DNA of 64,000 nt from JAFALK01 sp036500605 (GTDB lineage Bacteria > Pseudomonadota > Gammaproteobacteria > Burkholderiales > Burkholderiaceae_C). Shown piece after piece: positions 17,531-25,462 of the stretch (its first letter is position 1; each line of letters starts with the position of its first letter). The translations under genes and the position numbers were made by a program. The stretch is from the NCBI GenBank assembly GCA_036500605.1, contig DASYBU010000004.1:101942-165941 (forward strand). Reading direction: 5' to 3'. The notes beneath the pieces were generated by a model that was not told where the DNA came from, made no database searches, and worked only from the letters and a program-made list of their open reading frames with translations.

Positions 17531-19726
17531 ATGTTGAACAAGACCCTCGTGGCCCTGGCCGTAGCGGCGCTCGTGCAATCGGCGCTGGCGCAGGAGGGCC
17601 CGCCGACCGATGCCGCGCCGCGGCCGGCCGCCAAGCTGGACCGCGTGGAGATCAATTCACGTCCGCAGAGCGACAGCGATCTGCGCCGCAAGTCGCATGT
17701 GGCCAAGCAGATCTACGGCCGCGAGGAGCTGGACAAGTACGGTGACACCAATGTGGCCGACGTGCTCAAGCGCCTGCCGGGCGTCACCATGCAAGGCAGC
17801 GCGCCGCGCATGCGCGGCCTGGGCTCGGGCTACACGCTGATCCTGATCAACGGCGATCCGGCGCCTCCAGGCTTCGACCTGAGCCAGCTCGATCCGGCGC
17901 AGGTCGAGCGCATCGAGATCACCAAGGGCCCGACGGCTGACCAGAGTGCGCAAGCCGTGGCCGGCGCGATCAACATCATCCTGAAGGATCCACCGAAGGT
18001 GAGGCAGCGCGACCTGCGCCTGTCGATGAGCTACAACGCCGCGCGACCGACGCCGGCGGCGACGTTCACGTATGGCGAGCGCAAGGGTGGCTTGTCGTAT
18101 TCGATCCCGGTCTCGGCTTTCGAGTGGCGTGGGGAGAACGATTCGGTCACGACGCGGACGCAACCGGGCCTCGACTACAAGGACTCCAAGGTCACGCAGG
18201 CCACCCGCACCGATTTCTGGGGCCACGGCTTCAACAGCACGCCGCGCGTGAACTGGAAGATCACCGACGATGAATCGCTGAACCTGCTGGCCTTCCTGCA
18301 GAAAGGCCATTGGCATACGCGCAACACCAGCACCAACAGCGGCATCGACGGCGATCCGAGCATTGATCCCAATTCGCTGAGCCTGGGCACGTTCCAGATG
18401 GTGCGCGGCAATCTGCAATACCTGAACCGCTTCAGCGATTCACAGCGTATCGAGCTCAAGGCCAGCATTCAGGACGTGCGCGCCACGTTCAACAACGATG
18501 CGGCGGCGCTGGATACCGTCACGCCGGTGATCCCGGAGCGCGTCTCCTTCGGCAACAACAAGGACCGCAGCTACACGCAGTCGGGCAAGTACGCGCAATT
18601 GCTTGGCGATGAGCACAGCCTGGCGGTGGGCTGGGAGCTGGAGTCGCGTCGTCGAGACGAGTTGCGCACGGTGTTGATCGATGGTGTTCAGCAACTGCCC
18701 GGCGTCGATGGCCTGCCTTTCGCGGCGCGCATTCAGCGCCAGGCGCTATATGTTCAGGACGAGTGGGAAATCTCGCCGCAGTGGTCGGCCTATCTGGGCC
18801 TGCGCAGCGAGCGCATTTCAACCGAGAGCGCCACCGAAGGCGATACCGACCGTCACAACGTGAGCCGCGTCACGACGCCGCTGCTGCACGTCAACTACAA
18901 GCTCGACCCCAAGGGTCGCGACCTGATCCGCGCCAGCCTCACGCGCAGCTACAAGGCGCCGGACCTGAGCGCCTTGTTGGCGCGGCCAGCGCTCTCGGGC
19001 CTGTATCCTGACCCGGGCGTGGCCAACACGCAGCTCTCGCCCGACCGGATTGGCAACCCCGAGCTCAAGCCGGAACTGGCCACCGGTCTCGATGTGGCCT
19101 ACGAGAAGTATCTGAGCGGTGGCGGCCTGATCAGCGTGGGCGCTTTCTATCGCAGCGTCAGCAACCTGATCCGCAACATCACGGATCTGGAAACGGTCGA
19201 CTACTCGCCGGTGCAGCGCTGGGTCTCGCACCCGGTCAACTTCTCCAAGGCACAGACGGCCGGTCTTGAATTCGAAATCAAGGGCCGCGCGGGTGAATTG
19301 CTGCCCTCGCTGTTCGACCCCAAGCTGCCGCTCAATCTGCGCGGCTCCTTGAGCTACTACCACTCGCGCGTGGAAGCGCTGCCAGGCCCTAACAACCGCC
19401 TCGACGGCCAGCAGCCCTGGTCGGGCAATCTGGGCTTCGACTACCGCCTGACCAGCCTGCCGCTGAACATGGGCGCCAGCCTGGTGTTCACGCCGGGCTA
19501 CACGACCACGCAGACCTCGACCCAGTCGCTGGTGCAATCGCGCAGCCGTGGTCTCGACATGTTCGCGCAGTGGAGCTTCAGCCGCGTCACTTCCGTCCGT
19601 CTCGCGGTCAACAACCTGATGGCGGTGGACACGCAGGCCGACACGCTGCTGGGCAGCGGCTACAGCAGCAACACCACGCGCCAGGGCCGCACCTTCGTCA
19701 ATCTGGGCGTCGACACCAAGTTTTAA
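17531..19726 (+). CDS. TonB-dependent receptor
   Basis: This 731-residue outer-membrane receptor has a signal peptide (MLNKTLVALAVAALVQSALAQ). Its plug shows LDRVEINSRPQSDSDLRRKS, DVLKRLPGVTMQGSAPRMRG and QVERIEITKGPTADQSAQAV, and the beta-barrel ends in GRTFVNLGVDTKF. The plug is close to siderophore and cobalamin-type receptors in its GYTLILINGDPAP strand, but the ligand cannot be assigned. GGGAG at 17523-17527 is only 3 bp before ATG 17531, a tight spacing. It lies between the BBE-type oxidase and the patatin gene, and the patatin start is 13 bp downstream, so these are probably co-expressed. Confidence 0.9.
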   Translation: MLNKTLVALAVAALVQSALAQEGPPTDAAPRPAAKLDRVEINSRPQSDSDLRRKSHVAKQIYGREELDKYGDTNVADVLKRLPGVTMQGSAPRMRGLGSGYTLILINGDPAPPGFDLSQLDPAQVERIEITKGPTADQSAQAVAGAINIILKDPPKVRQRDLRLSMSYNAARPTPAATFTYGERKGGLSYSIPVSAFEWRGENDSVTTRTQPGLDYKDSKVTQATRTDFWGHGFNSTPRVNWKITDDESLNLLAFLQKGHWHTRNTSTNSGIDGDPSIDPNSLSLGTFQMVRGNLQYLNRFSDSQRIELKASIQDVRATFNNDAAALDTVTPVIPERVSFGNNKDRSYTQSGKYAQLLGDEHSLAVGWELESRRRDELRTVLIDGVQQLPGVDGLPFAARIQRQALYVQDEWEISPQWSAYLGLRSERISTESATEGDTDRHNVSRVTTPLLHVNYKLDPKGRDLIRASLTRSYKAPDLSALLARPALSGLYPDPGVANTQLSPDRIGNPELKPELATGLDVAYEKYLSGGGLISVGAFYRSVSNLIRNITDLETVDYSPVQRWVSHPVNFSKAQTAGLEFEIKGRAGELLPSLFDPKLPLNLRGSLSYYHSRVEALPGPNNRLDGQQPWSGNLGFDYRLTSLPLNMGASLVFTPGYTTTQTSTQSLVQSRSRGLDMFAQWSFSRVTSVRLAVNNLMAVDTQADTLLGSGYSSNTTRQGRTFVNLGVDTKF

Positions 19727-19739
19727 ATAAACTGGCCGG

Positions 19740-20867
19740 ATGAAGGAAACCCAGAAGCAGCCAGCCCTCCAGATCTTCGCCGGCCCGCGCGCGCTGAAGC
19801 GCCTGGCCGAGCGCGGCTTGCAAGCCACCGATGTGCACGCGGTACCCGCTGCGGCGGGCGGTCCCAAGGGCTTGGTGCTGAACAAGCTCGACCAGTTCCT
19901 GTTCGGCGAGTGGCTGCCGCAAAGCGGCCAGCCCGTGCATTTGCTCGGCGCGTCGATCGGCGCATGGCGCATGGCCACGGCCTGCATGACGCGTTCGGCG
20001 GCCGAGATCCGGCATGAGTTCGATCGTCTGGCGACCGAGTATGCGCATCAGCGTTACGACGATCCGCCAGGCTCTTCGGTCGCGCCTGGCGCGAAGTACA
20101 AGATGCCCGACGCGGCCACGGTCACGCGCGGTTTTTCGGCCAAGCTTGATGAAGTGTTCGCCGGCCATGAGGCTGCGGTGCTTTCGCATCCGCAGTTCCG
20201 CCTGCATGTGTTCACGTCGCGCGGCCGTCATGTGTTGGCCCGCGAGGGCAAGCTGCGCACGCCGGCCGGTTATCTCGGCGCTTTCGGGGCTAACGCCCTG
20301 GGTCGGCGCATGCTGGGGGGCTGGCTGGAGCGCGTGGTGTTCTCGGATGCGCGCTCGCCTTTGCCTTTGCCGCTGAACGATTTCCGCACGCGGCAAGTGG
20401 CGCTGACTGAAGAGAATCTGCGTCCCAGCGTGCTGGCCAGTTGCTCGATCCCGTTCTGGCTGAAGGCCGTGCACGACATTCCCGGCGCGCCGCGCGGTGC
20501 CTACTGGGACGGCGGCATCACCGACTACCACCTGCATCTGAACTACGCCGCGATGGGCGAGGAAGCGCTGGTGCTCTATCCGCACTTCCAGCAGCAGGTC
20601 GTGCCGGGCTGGCTGGACAAGATCTTCAAGGGCCGCCATCGCGCCAGCCCCTTCCTTGACAACCTGGTGGTGCTCGCGCCGCATCCTGACTGGATCGCGA
20701 AGCTGCCGCGCGGCAAGCTGCCCGATCGCAATGACTTCGCCCATTACGGCATGGACGTGTCCGCGCGCGCCAAGGCTTGGCTCAGCGCGGTGAGAGAAGG
20801 CGAGCGGTTGCGCGATGAGTTTGCCGCCCTGTGCGGACAGGCGTCGGTCCAAGCCGAGGCGTTATAG
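19740..20867 (+). CDS. Patatin-like phospholipase family protein
   Basis: This 375-residue protein keeps the patatin elements: a glycine-rich oxyanion loop GGPKG (40-44), the nucleophile elbow GASIG (70-74, Ser72) and the catalytic Asp257 in WDGGITD. Together they form a Ser-Asp dyad for lipid ester hydrolysis. There is no signal peptide, so it is probably cytoplasmic or membrane-associated. The oxyanion loop has Lys where classical patatins have Arg. It starts 13 bp after the receptor stop without an obvious ribosome-binding site, which points to coupled translation. The downstream stretch carries the thrS promoter. The substrate is not known. Confidence 0.82.
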   Translation: MKETQKQPALQIFAGPRALKRLAERGLQATDVHAVPAAAGGPKGLVLNKLDQFLFGEWLPQSGQPVHLLGASIGAWRMATACMTRSAAEIRHEFDRLATEYAHQRYDDPPGSSVAPGAKYKMPDAATVTRGFSAKLDEVFAGHEAAVLSHPQFRLHVFTSRGRHVLAREGKLRTPAGYLGAFGANALGRRMLGGWLERVVFSDARSPLPLPLNDFRTRQVALTEENLRPSVLASCSIPFWLKAVHDIPGAPRGAYWDGGITDYHLHLNYAAMGEEALVLYPHFQQQVVPGWLDKIFKGRHRASPFLDNLVVLAPHPDWIAKLPRGKLPDRNDFAHYGMDVSARAKAWLSAVREGERLRDEFAALCGQASVQAEAL

Positions 20868-20869
20868 GT

Positions 20870-20875
20870 TATAGA
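20870..20875 (+). promoter_or_regulatory. Candidate -10 element for the thrS leader
   Basis: TATAGA at 20870-20875 lies 39 bp before the leader peptide start, just after the patatin stop codon. No clear -35 is seen, so this is a partial promoter call. Confidence 0.4.
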
Positions 20876-20914
20876 ATCGCCGCTCCAGCAATCAACAAGG
20901 GCGAGAAAGGCACG

Positions 20915-20962
20915 ATGGTTATGACACCGCGAACTACGACCGTTACCCCCACTCGGGTTTAG
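20915..20962 (+). CDS. Thr-rich leader peptide of thrS
   Basis: This is a 15-codon ORF with the sequence MVMTPRTTTVTPTRV, ending at TAG 20960-20962. Six of 15 residues are Thr, including three in a row. It is preceded by GAGAAAGG (20903-20910); the second ATG at 20921 would have better spacing and keeps all the Thr codons. It sits directly before an intrinsic terminator (21001-21028) and the threonyl-tRNA synthetase gene. This is the arrangement of ribosome-mediated attenuators, in which stalling at Thr codons when charged tRNA-Thr is low prevents terminator folding. It is too short to be found by length-based gene finders. Confidence 0.75.
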   Translation: MVMTPRTTTVTPTRV

Positions 20963-20963
20963 T

Positions 20964-21028
20964 CGCCGCGGCCTGCTCACGTCTCATCCTTTCCCCAGAC
21001 AAAAGCGCGGCACCGGCCGCGCTTTTTT
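20964..21028 (+). promoter_or_regulatory. Attenuator (terminator with competing hairpin) before thrS
   Basis: The terminator stem AAAAGCGCGGC (21001-21011) pairs with GCCGCGCTTTT (21016-21026), with loop ACCG and a six-T run at 21023-21028. Upstream, CGCGGCC at 20967-20973, just after the leader peptide stop, can pair instead with GGCCGCG at 21015-21021. That would disrupt the terminator. These are the alternative structures expected for translation-controlled readthrough into thrS. Confidence 0.7.
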
Positions 21029-21052
21029 CATTTTGCTATTCGGAGTTTTGAC

Positions 21053-22960
21053 ATGGTTTCGATTCAATTGCCCGACGGTTCCAAGCGAGAATTCGACGCG
21101 CCCGTCACGGTGGCCCAGGTGGCCGCCTCCATCGGCGCCGGCCTGGCCAAAGCGGCCCTGGCCGGTCGCGTGGACGGCAAGCTGGTGGACACCAGCTTCC
21201 TGATGGACAAGGATTCGCAGCTCGCCATCGTCACTGAAAAAGACGCCGATGGCCTCGAGGTGATCCGCCATTCGACGGCCCACTTGCTGGCCTACGCGGT
21301 CAAGGAGCTGTTCCCCGAAGCCCAAGTCACCATCGGCCCGGTGATCGAGCATGGCTTCTATTACGACTTCTCGTACAAGCGCCCGTTCACGCCCGAGGAT
21401 CTGGCCGCCATCGAATCGAAGATGAGCGAGCTGGCCAAGAAGGACGAGCCCGTGACGCGCTCGGTGCTGCCGCGCGACGAAGCCGTCAGCTACTTCAAGA
21501 GCATCGGCGAAGCCTACAAGGCCGAGATCATCGAAAGCATCCCGGCCGACCAGGACGTCTCGCTCTATGCCGAAGGCAAGTTCACCGACCTGTGCCGCGG
21601 CCCGCACGTGCCCAGCACCGGCAAGCTCAAGCACTTCAAGCTGATGAAGGTGGCCGGCGCCTACTGGCGCGGCGACCACCGTAACGAGCAGCTTCAGCGC
21701 ATCTACGGCACGGCCTGGGCCACCAAGGATGATCTGCAGAAGTACCTCGTGATGCTGGAAGAGGCGGAGAAGCGCGACCACCGCAAGCTGGGCAAGGATC
21801 TGGACCTGTTCCACATCGACGAAGTGGCACCGGGCGTGGTGTTCTGGCACCCCAAGGGCTGGGCCGTCTGGCAGGTGGTGGAGCAGTACATGCGCCAGGT
21901 CTACCGCGACAACGGCTACCAGGAAGTGAAGGGCCCGCAGCTGCTGGACCGCAGCCTGTGGGAAGCCTCGGGCCACTGGGACAAGTACAAGGACAATATG
22001 TTCACGACCGAGTCGGAGAAGCGCGACTACGCGCTCAAGCCGATGAACTGTCCCGGTCACATCCTGATCTTCAAGCACGGCATCAAGAGCTACCGCGACC
22101 TGCCGCTGCGCTTCGGCGAGTTTGGCCAATGCCATCGCAACGAGCCGACCGGCGGCCTGCACGGCATCATGCGCGTGCGCGGTTTCACGCAGGACGACGG
22201 CCACATCTTCTGCACCGAAGACCAGATCCTGCCCGAGTGCGTGGCCTACACGGCGCTGCTGCAGAAGGTCTACAAGGACTTCGGCTTCACCGACATCATC
22301 TACAAGGTCGCCACGCGCCCCGACGCGCGCATCGGCTCGGATGAGGTGTGGGACAAGGCCGAGTTCGCGCTGATGGAATCGCTGCGCGCCTCGGGCGTGG
22401 ACTTCATCATCTCGCCCGGCGACGGCGCCTTCTACGGTCCCAAGATCGAATACACGCTGAAGGACGCGCTGGGCCGCCAGTGGCAGTGCGGCACCATGCA
22501 GGTCGATTTCTCGATGCCGGGCCGTCTGGGCGCCGAATACGTCGGCGACGACAGCGCCAAGCACACGCCCGTGATGCTCCACCGCGCCATCGTCGGCAGC
22601 CTCGAGCGTTTCATCGGCATCCTGATCGAACAGCACGCTGGCGCGCTCCCCACTTGGCTGGCGCCGACGCAGGTCGTCGTCGCCAATATCACGGACGCTC
22701 AGGCGGATTACGTGGGGGTGATCGTGAATTCGCTGCAAAAACAAGGGCTTAGAGTCCAGGCCGATTTGCGGAATGAGAAAATCACGTATAAAATCCGCGA
22801 GCATTCATTGCAGAAGGTCCCGTACATCCTTGTCGTAGGCGACAAGGAAAAGGCAAACGGGACTGTTGCGGTGCGCGCCCGTGGCAACCAGGACCTGGGT
22901 GTGATGGCTTTGGCAGACTTCGAATCGAAGATCGCACAAGCCATCACAGACAAGACCTGA
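21053..22960 (+). CDS. thrS: Threonyl-tRNA synthetase
   Basis: This 635-residue class II synthetase charges tRNA-Thr. It contains the N-terminal TGS domain (MVSIQLPDGSKREFDAPVTV), the editing domain with HSTAHLLAYAVKELFPEAQV and CRGPHV, and the catalytic core with zinc-binding residues in MNCPGH, FTQDDGHIFC and HTPVMLHRAIVGS. An anticodon-binding domain follows (PTWLAPTQVVVANITDAQAD to the end). The length is normal for proteobacteria. GGAG at 21042-21045 precedes ATG 21053. Upstream lies a Thr-rich leader peptide and terminator, so expression is probably attenuated in response to threonyl-tRNA. It heads the thrS-infC-rpmI-rplT-pheST-ihfA block. Confidence 0.97.
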   Translation: MVSIQLPDGSKREFDAPVTVAQVAASIGAGLAKAALAGRVDGKLVDTSFLMDKDSQLAIVTEKDADGLEVIRHSTAHLLAYAVKELFPEAQVTIGPVIEHGFYYDFSYKRPFTPEDLAAIESKMSELAKKDEPVTRSVLPRDEAVSYFKSIGEAYKAEIIESIPADQDVSLYAEGKFTDLCRGPHVPSTGKLKHFKLMKVAGAYWRGDHRNEQLQRIYGTAWATKDDLQKYLVMLEEAEKRDHRKLGKDLDLFHIDEVAPGVVFWHPKGWAVWQVVEQYMRQVYRDNGYQEVKGPQLLDRSLWEASGHWDKYKDNMFTTESEKRDYALKPMNCPGHILIFKHGIKSYRDLPLRFGEFGQCHRNEPTGGLHGIMRVRGFTQDDGHIFCTEDQILPECVAYTALLQKVYKDFGFTDIIYKVATRPDARIGSDEVWDKAEFALMESLRASGVDFIISPGDGAFYGPKIEYTLKDALGRQWQCGTMQVDFSMPGRLGAEYVGDDSAKHTPVMLHRAIVGSLERFIGILIEQHAGALPTWLAPTQVVVANITDAQADYVGVIVNSLQKQGLRVQADLRNEKITYKIREHSLQKVPYILVVGDKEKANGTVAVRARGNQDLGVMALADFESKIAQAITDKT

Positions 22961-23035
22961 CAACTGCTCCCAGGGCGCGCTTTGCTTTTTGTTTTGGGCT
23001 CTCTATGCCTTGGGGGTCAATAAAGGATATGCACC

Positions 23036-23581
23036 ATCGCTACTTTTGCTGATCGTCGAGCGATTCCTGAGCGCAAGCACAGGCTGAACCGCGAAATCAT
23101 GGCTCCTGAAGTCCGTCTCAATGGCCCCGAAAACGAGCCTATCGGGGTGGTGAGCATCATGGAAGCCCTGCGCATGGCGGGCGAGCTTGATGTGGACTTG
23201 GTCGAGATCTCTGCCACCGCCAACCCGCCTGTGTGCCGGTTGATGGACTACGGCAAGTTCAAGTACCAGGAGCAAAAGCGCGCAGCTGAGGCCAAGTCGA
23301 AGCAGAAGGTCATCGAGATCAAGGAAGTCAAGTTCCGTCCCGGTACGGACGAAGGCGACTACCAGATCAAGATGCGCAATCTGCGCCGCTTCATCGCCGA
23401 AGACGGTGACAAGGGCAAGGTCACGTTGCGCTATCGCGGCCGCGAAATCACCCACCAGGACATCGGCATGCGCCTCCTGGAACGGATCCGCGACGAGCTG
23501 GCCGATGTGGCGGTGGTCGAGAACATGCCGAAGCTTGAAGGTCGGCAGATGATCATGGTCCTGGCGCCTAAAAAGCGTTAA
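23036..23581 (+). CDS. infC: Translation initiation factor IF-3, starting at ATC
   Basis: IF-3 monitors start-codon selection on the 30S subunit. The strictly conserved part is plain: REIMAPEVRLNG, LDVDLVEISATANPPVCRLM, DYGKFKYQEQKR and a C-terminal domain ending VLAPKKR. ATG 23099 would delete about 21 N-terminal residues. In the same frame ATC 23036 yields IATFADRRAIPERKHRLNRE, the expected N-terminus, and AAAGGA at 23022-23027 is 8 bp before it. IF-3 genes are known to use AUU, AUA or AUC starts as part of self-regulation, since IF-3 itself rejects such codons. The protein from ATC is 181 residues. It is co-directional with rpmI and rplT. Confidence 0.93.
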   Translation: MATFADRRAIPERKHRLNREIMAPEVRLNGPENEPIGVVSIMEALRMAGELDVDLVEISATANPPVCRLMDYGKFKYQEQKRAAEAKSKQKVIEIKEVKFRPGTDEGDYQIKMRNLRRFIAEDGDKGKVTLRYRGREITHQDIGMRLLERIRDELADVAVVENMPKLEGRQMIMVLAPKKR

Positions 23582-23646
23582 GACCGAATCGGGAAACCGA
23601 AACTGTTTAGGCCTGTCGATTTGGTCGTCGGCAGGTCCATTAGTCT

Positions 23647-23704
23647 CCAGAGGCCAGCAAGTGTTGCGAGTCCCGCAACCGCCCCTGGGACATCTTAAAA
23701 GGAG
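23647..23704 (+). promoter_or_regulatory. Compound hairpin and ribosome-binding site before rpmI
   Basis: An outer stem CCAGAGGC (23647-23654) with GCCCCTGG (23681-23688), one mismatch, encloses a second perfect stem GTTGCG (23663-23668) with CGCAAC (23674-23679). The ribosome-binding site AGGAG (23700-23704) follows. rpmI-rplT operons are known to be repressed by L20 binding a leader structure; this is a candidate by position only. Confidence 0.4.
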
Positions 23705-23711
23705 CACCAAA

Positions 23712-23915
23712 ATGCCCAAAATGAAGACCAAGAGCAGCGCGAAAAAGCGTTTTCGCGTTCGTCCGGGTGGCACCGTCAAGCGCGGTCAGGCGTTCAAGCG
23801 CCACATCCTGACCAAGAAGTCCACGAAGAACAAGCGCCAACTGCGCGGCTCCGTGACGGTGAACGACCACAACATGGGCGGAATGTCGCAAATGTTGCCG
23901 TTCGCCGGTCTGTAA
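23712..23915 (+). CDS. rpmI: Large ribosomal subunit protein bL35
   Basis: This 67-residue basic protein (MPKMKTKSSAKKRFRVRPGG, ending MGGMSQMLPFAGL) is the standard L35 length and sequence. ATG 23712 is chosen over an upstream in-frame start at 23661 because AGGAG lies 7 bp before it and L35 always begins MPKMKT. It is followed 27 bp later by rplT, the usual pair encoding proteins of the 50S subunit. A compound hairpin just upstream may mediate L20 control. Confidence 0.97.
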   Translation: MPKMKTKSSAKKRFRVRPGGTVKRGQAFKRHILTKKSTKNKRQLRGSVTVNDHNMGGMSQMLPFAGL

Positions 23916-23942
23916 TCCACTACTTAACCCAAGGAGAAATAT

Positions 23943-24299
23943 ATGCCTCGCGTTAAACGTGGTGTTACCGCCCGTGCTCGTCACAAGAAGGTCCTGGCTC
24001 TGGCCAAGGGCTACCGTGGTCGTCGCAAGAACGTCTTCCGCATCGCCAAGCAGGCGGTGATGAAGGCGGGCCAATACGCCTACCGTGACCGTCGCGCCAA
24101 GAAGCGTGTGTTCCGTCGCCTCTGGATTGCCCGTATCAACGCGGCAAGCCGTGGCCTGGGCCTCACGTACAGCAAGTTCGTCGCTGGCTTGAAGAAGGCT
24201 CAGATCGACATCGACCGCAAGGTCCTGGCCGATCTGGCTGTGCACGATCCTGCTGGCTTTGAAGCCATCTTCGCCAAGGTGAAAGCCGCTCTCGCTTAA
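23943..24299 (+). CDS. rplT: Large ribosomal subunit protein bL20
   Basis: This 118-residue protein (MPRVKRGVTARARHKKVLAL, KGYRGRRKNVFRIAKQAVMK, then NAASRGLGLTYSKFVAGLKK) matches L20, a primary 23S rRNA-binding assembly protein. AAGGAG precedes ATG 23943 at good spacing. L20 is the usual autorepressor of the rpmI-rplT unit. Hairpins and an intrinsic terminator follow before pheS. Confidence 0.97.
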   Translation: MPRVKRGVTARARHKKVLALAKGYRGRRKNVFRIAKQAVMKAGQYAYRDRRAKKRVFRRLWIARINAASRGLGLTYSKFVAGLKKAQIDIDRKVLADLAVHDPAGFEAIFAKVKAALA

Positions 24300-24307
24300 T
24301 TTGCCTG

Positions 24308-24392
24308 ACGCCGTCTTTTGACGGCGTGGCAGCCCCGGTGCAAGCCGGGGCGCGACCCCTCAAGGCCGACACCCTGGTGCTCGGCCTTTTTT
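24308..24392 (+). terminator. Triple hairpin and intrinsic terminator between rplT and pheS
   Basis: Three stems follow in order: ACGCCGTC/GACGGCGT (24308-24327, TTTT loop), GCCCCGG/CCGGGGC (24332-24351), and AAGGCCGA/TCGGCCTT (24362-24388) running into a T tract to 24392. The last is a good terminator just 27 bp before pheS ATG. I looked for a Phe-rich leader peptide, as in enterobacterial pheM, and saw none. Whether it is only a partial terminator for rplT or an attenuator of pheST is open. Confidence 0.7.
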
Positions 24393-24418
24393 GTTTTCCT
24401 CTCATTGATCGCTGTTCA

Positions 24419-25456
24419 ATGAACGATCTTGATTCCTTGCTGCAGACGGCCGTCGCTGACTTCGCCGCTGCCGCTACGCCCGCCGACCTCGAAAACGCCA
24501 AGGCGCGCTTCATCGGCAAGTCCGGTCGTGTGACCGAACTGATGAAGGGCCTGGCCGCTCTGACGGTCGAAGAAAAGAAGACCCGCGGCGCTGAAATCAA
24601 CCAGCTCAAGCAAGGCATTGAAGCCGCGCTGAATGCGCGCCGCCAAGCGCTGGCCGACGCCGAACTGAGCTTGCAGCTCAAGGCCGAGGCGCTTGACATC
24701 ACGCTGCCCGGCCGCCAACGCGGCACCGGCGGCCTGCACCCGATCACGCGTGCGATGGAGCGCATCGAAGCGATCTTCGGCTCCATGGGTTTCGATGTGG
24801 CCGACGGCCCCGAAATCGAGAACGACTGGTTCAACTTCACCGCGCTGAACACGCCTGCCGATCACCCGGCGCGCTCGATGCATGACACCTTCTATGTGGA
24901 AGATGGCCATGTGCTGCGCACGCACACCAGCCCGATGCAGATCCGCTACGCGGTCCAGCATGTCAAGAAGCACAAGCACCTGATCGATGCGGGGCAAGCG
25001 ATGCCCGAGATCCGCGTGATCGCACCGGGCCGCACCTACCGCGTCGACAGCGACGCCACGCATTCGCCGATGTTCCACCAGGTCGAGGGCCTGTGGGTGG
25101 GCGAGAACATCAGCTTCAAGGATCTGAAGTCGGTCTACGTGAACTTCATGCAGCAGTTCTTCGAGACGACTGACATGGAGATCCGTTTCCGCCCCAGCTA
25201 CTTCCCTTTCACGGAACCGAGCGCCGAAATCGACATGATGTTCGGCACCGGGCCGCTGAAGGGCCGCTGGCTCGAGGTCTCGGGCTCGGGCCAGGTGCAT
25301 CCGCAAGTGATCCGCAACATGGGCCTGGACCCGGAAGCCTACATCGGCTTCGCCTTCGGCTCCGGTATCGACCGCCTGGCCATGCTCCGTTATGGCGTGA
25401 ACGACCTCCGTCACTTCTTCGACGGCGACCTGCGTTTCCTCAGTCAGTTCAAGTAA
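24419..25456 (+). CDS. pheS: Phenylalanyl-tRNA synthetase alpha subunit
   Basis: This 345-residue catalytic subunit of the alpha2-beta2 synthetase has an N-terminal coiled coil (to about 100) and a class II core. Motif-type segments are GGLHPITRAMERIEAIFGSM, HDTFYV, RTHTSPMQIRY, GRTYRVDSDATHSPMFHQVE and the closing GFAFGSGIDRLAMLRYGVND. ATG 24419 gives the normal start MNDLDSLLQTAV; the in-frame extension to 24326 would run through the terminator hairpins and is rejected. It lies 6 bp upstream of pheT. Confidence 0.96.
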   Translation: MNDLDSLLQTAVADFAAAATPADLENAKARFIGKSGRVTELMKGLAALTVEEKKTRGAEINQLKQGIEAALNARRQALADAELSLQLKAEALDITLPGRQRGTGGLHPITRAMERIEAIFGSMGFDVADGPEIENDWFNFTALNTPADHPARSMHDTFYVEDGHVLRTHTSPMQIRYAVQHVKKHKHLIDAGQAMPEIRVIAPGRTYRVDSDATHSPMFHQVEGLWVGENISFKDLKSVYVNFMQQFFETTDMEIRFRPSYFPFTEPSAEIDMMFGTGPLKGRWLEVSGSGQVHPQVIRNMGLDPEAYIGFAFGSGIDRLAMLRYGVNDLRHFFDGDLRFLSQFK

Positions 25457-25462
25457 ATCGTT

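Noticed and set aside
20280..20870. Possible promoter or leader for thrS inside the patatin gene
   Set aside because: No -35/-10 pair of good spacing was seen; only the TATAGA at 20870 is retained.
24300..24418. Phe-rich leader peptide for pheST
   Set aside because: Hairpins and a terminator are present, but no short ORF with a run of Phe codons precedes them.
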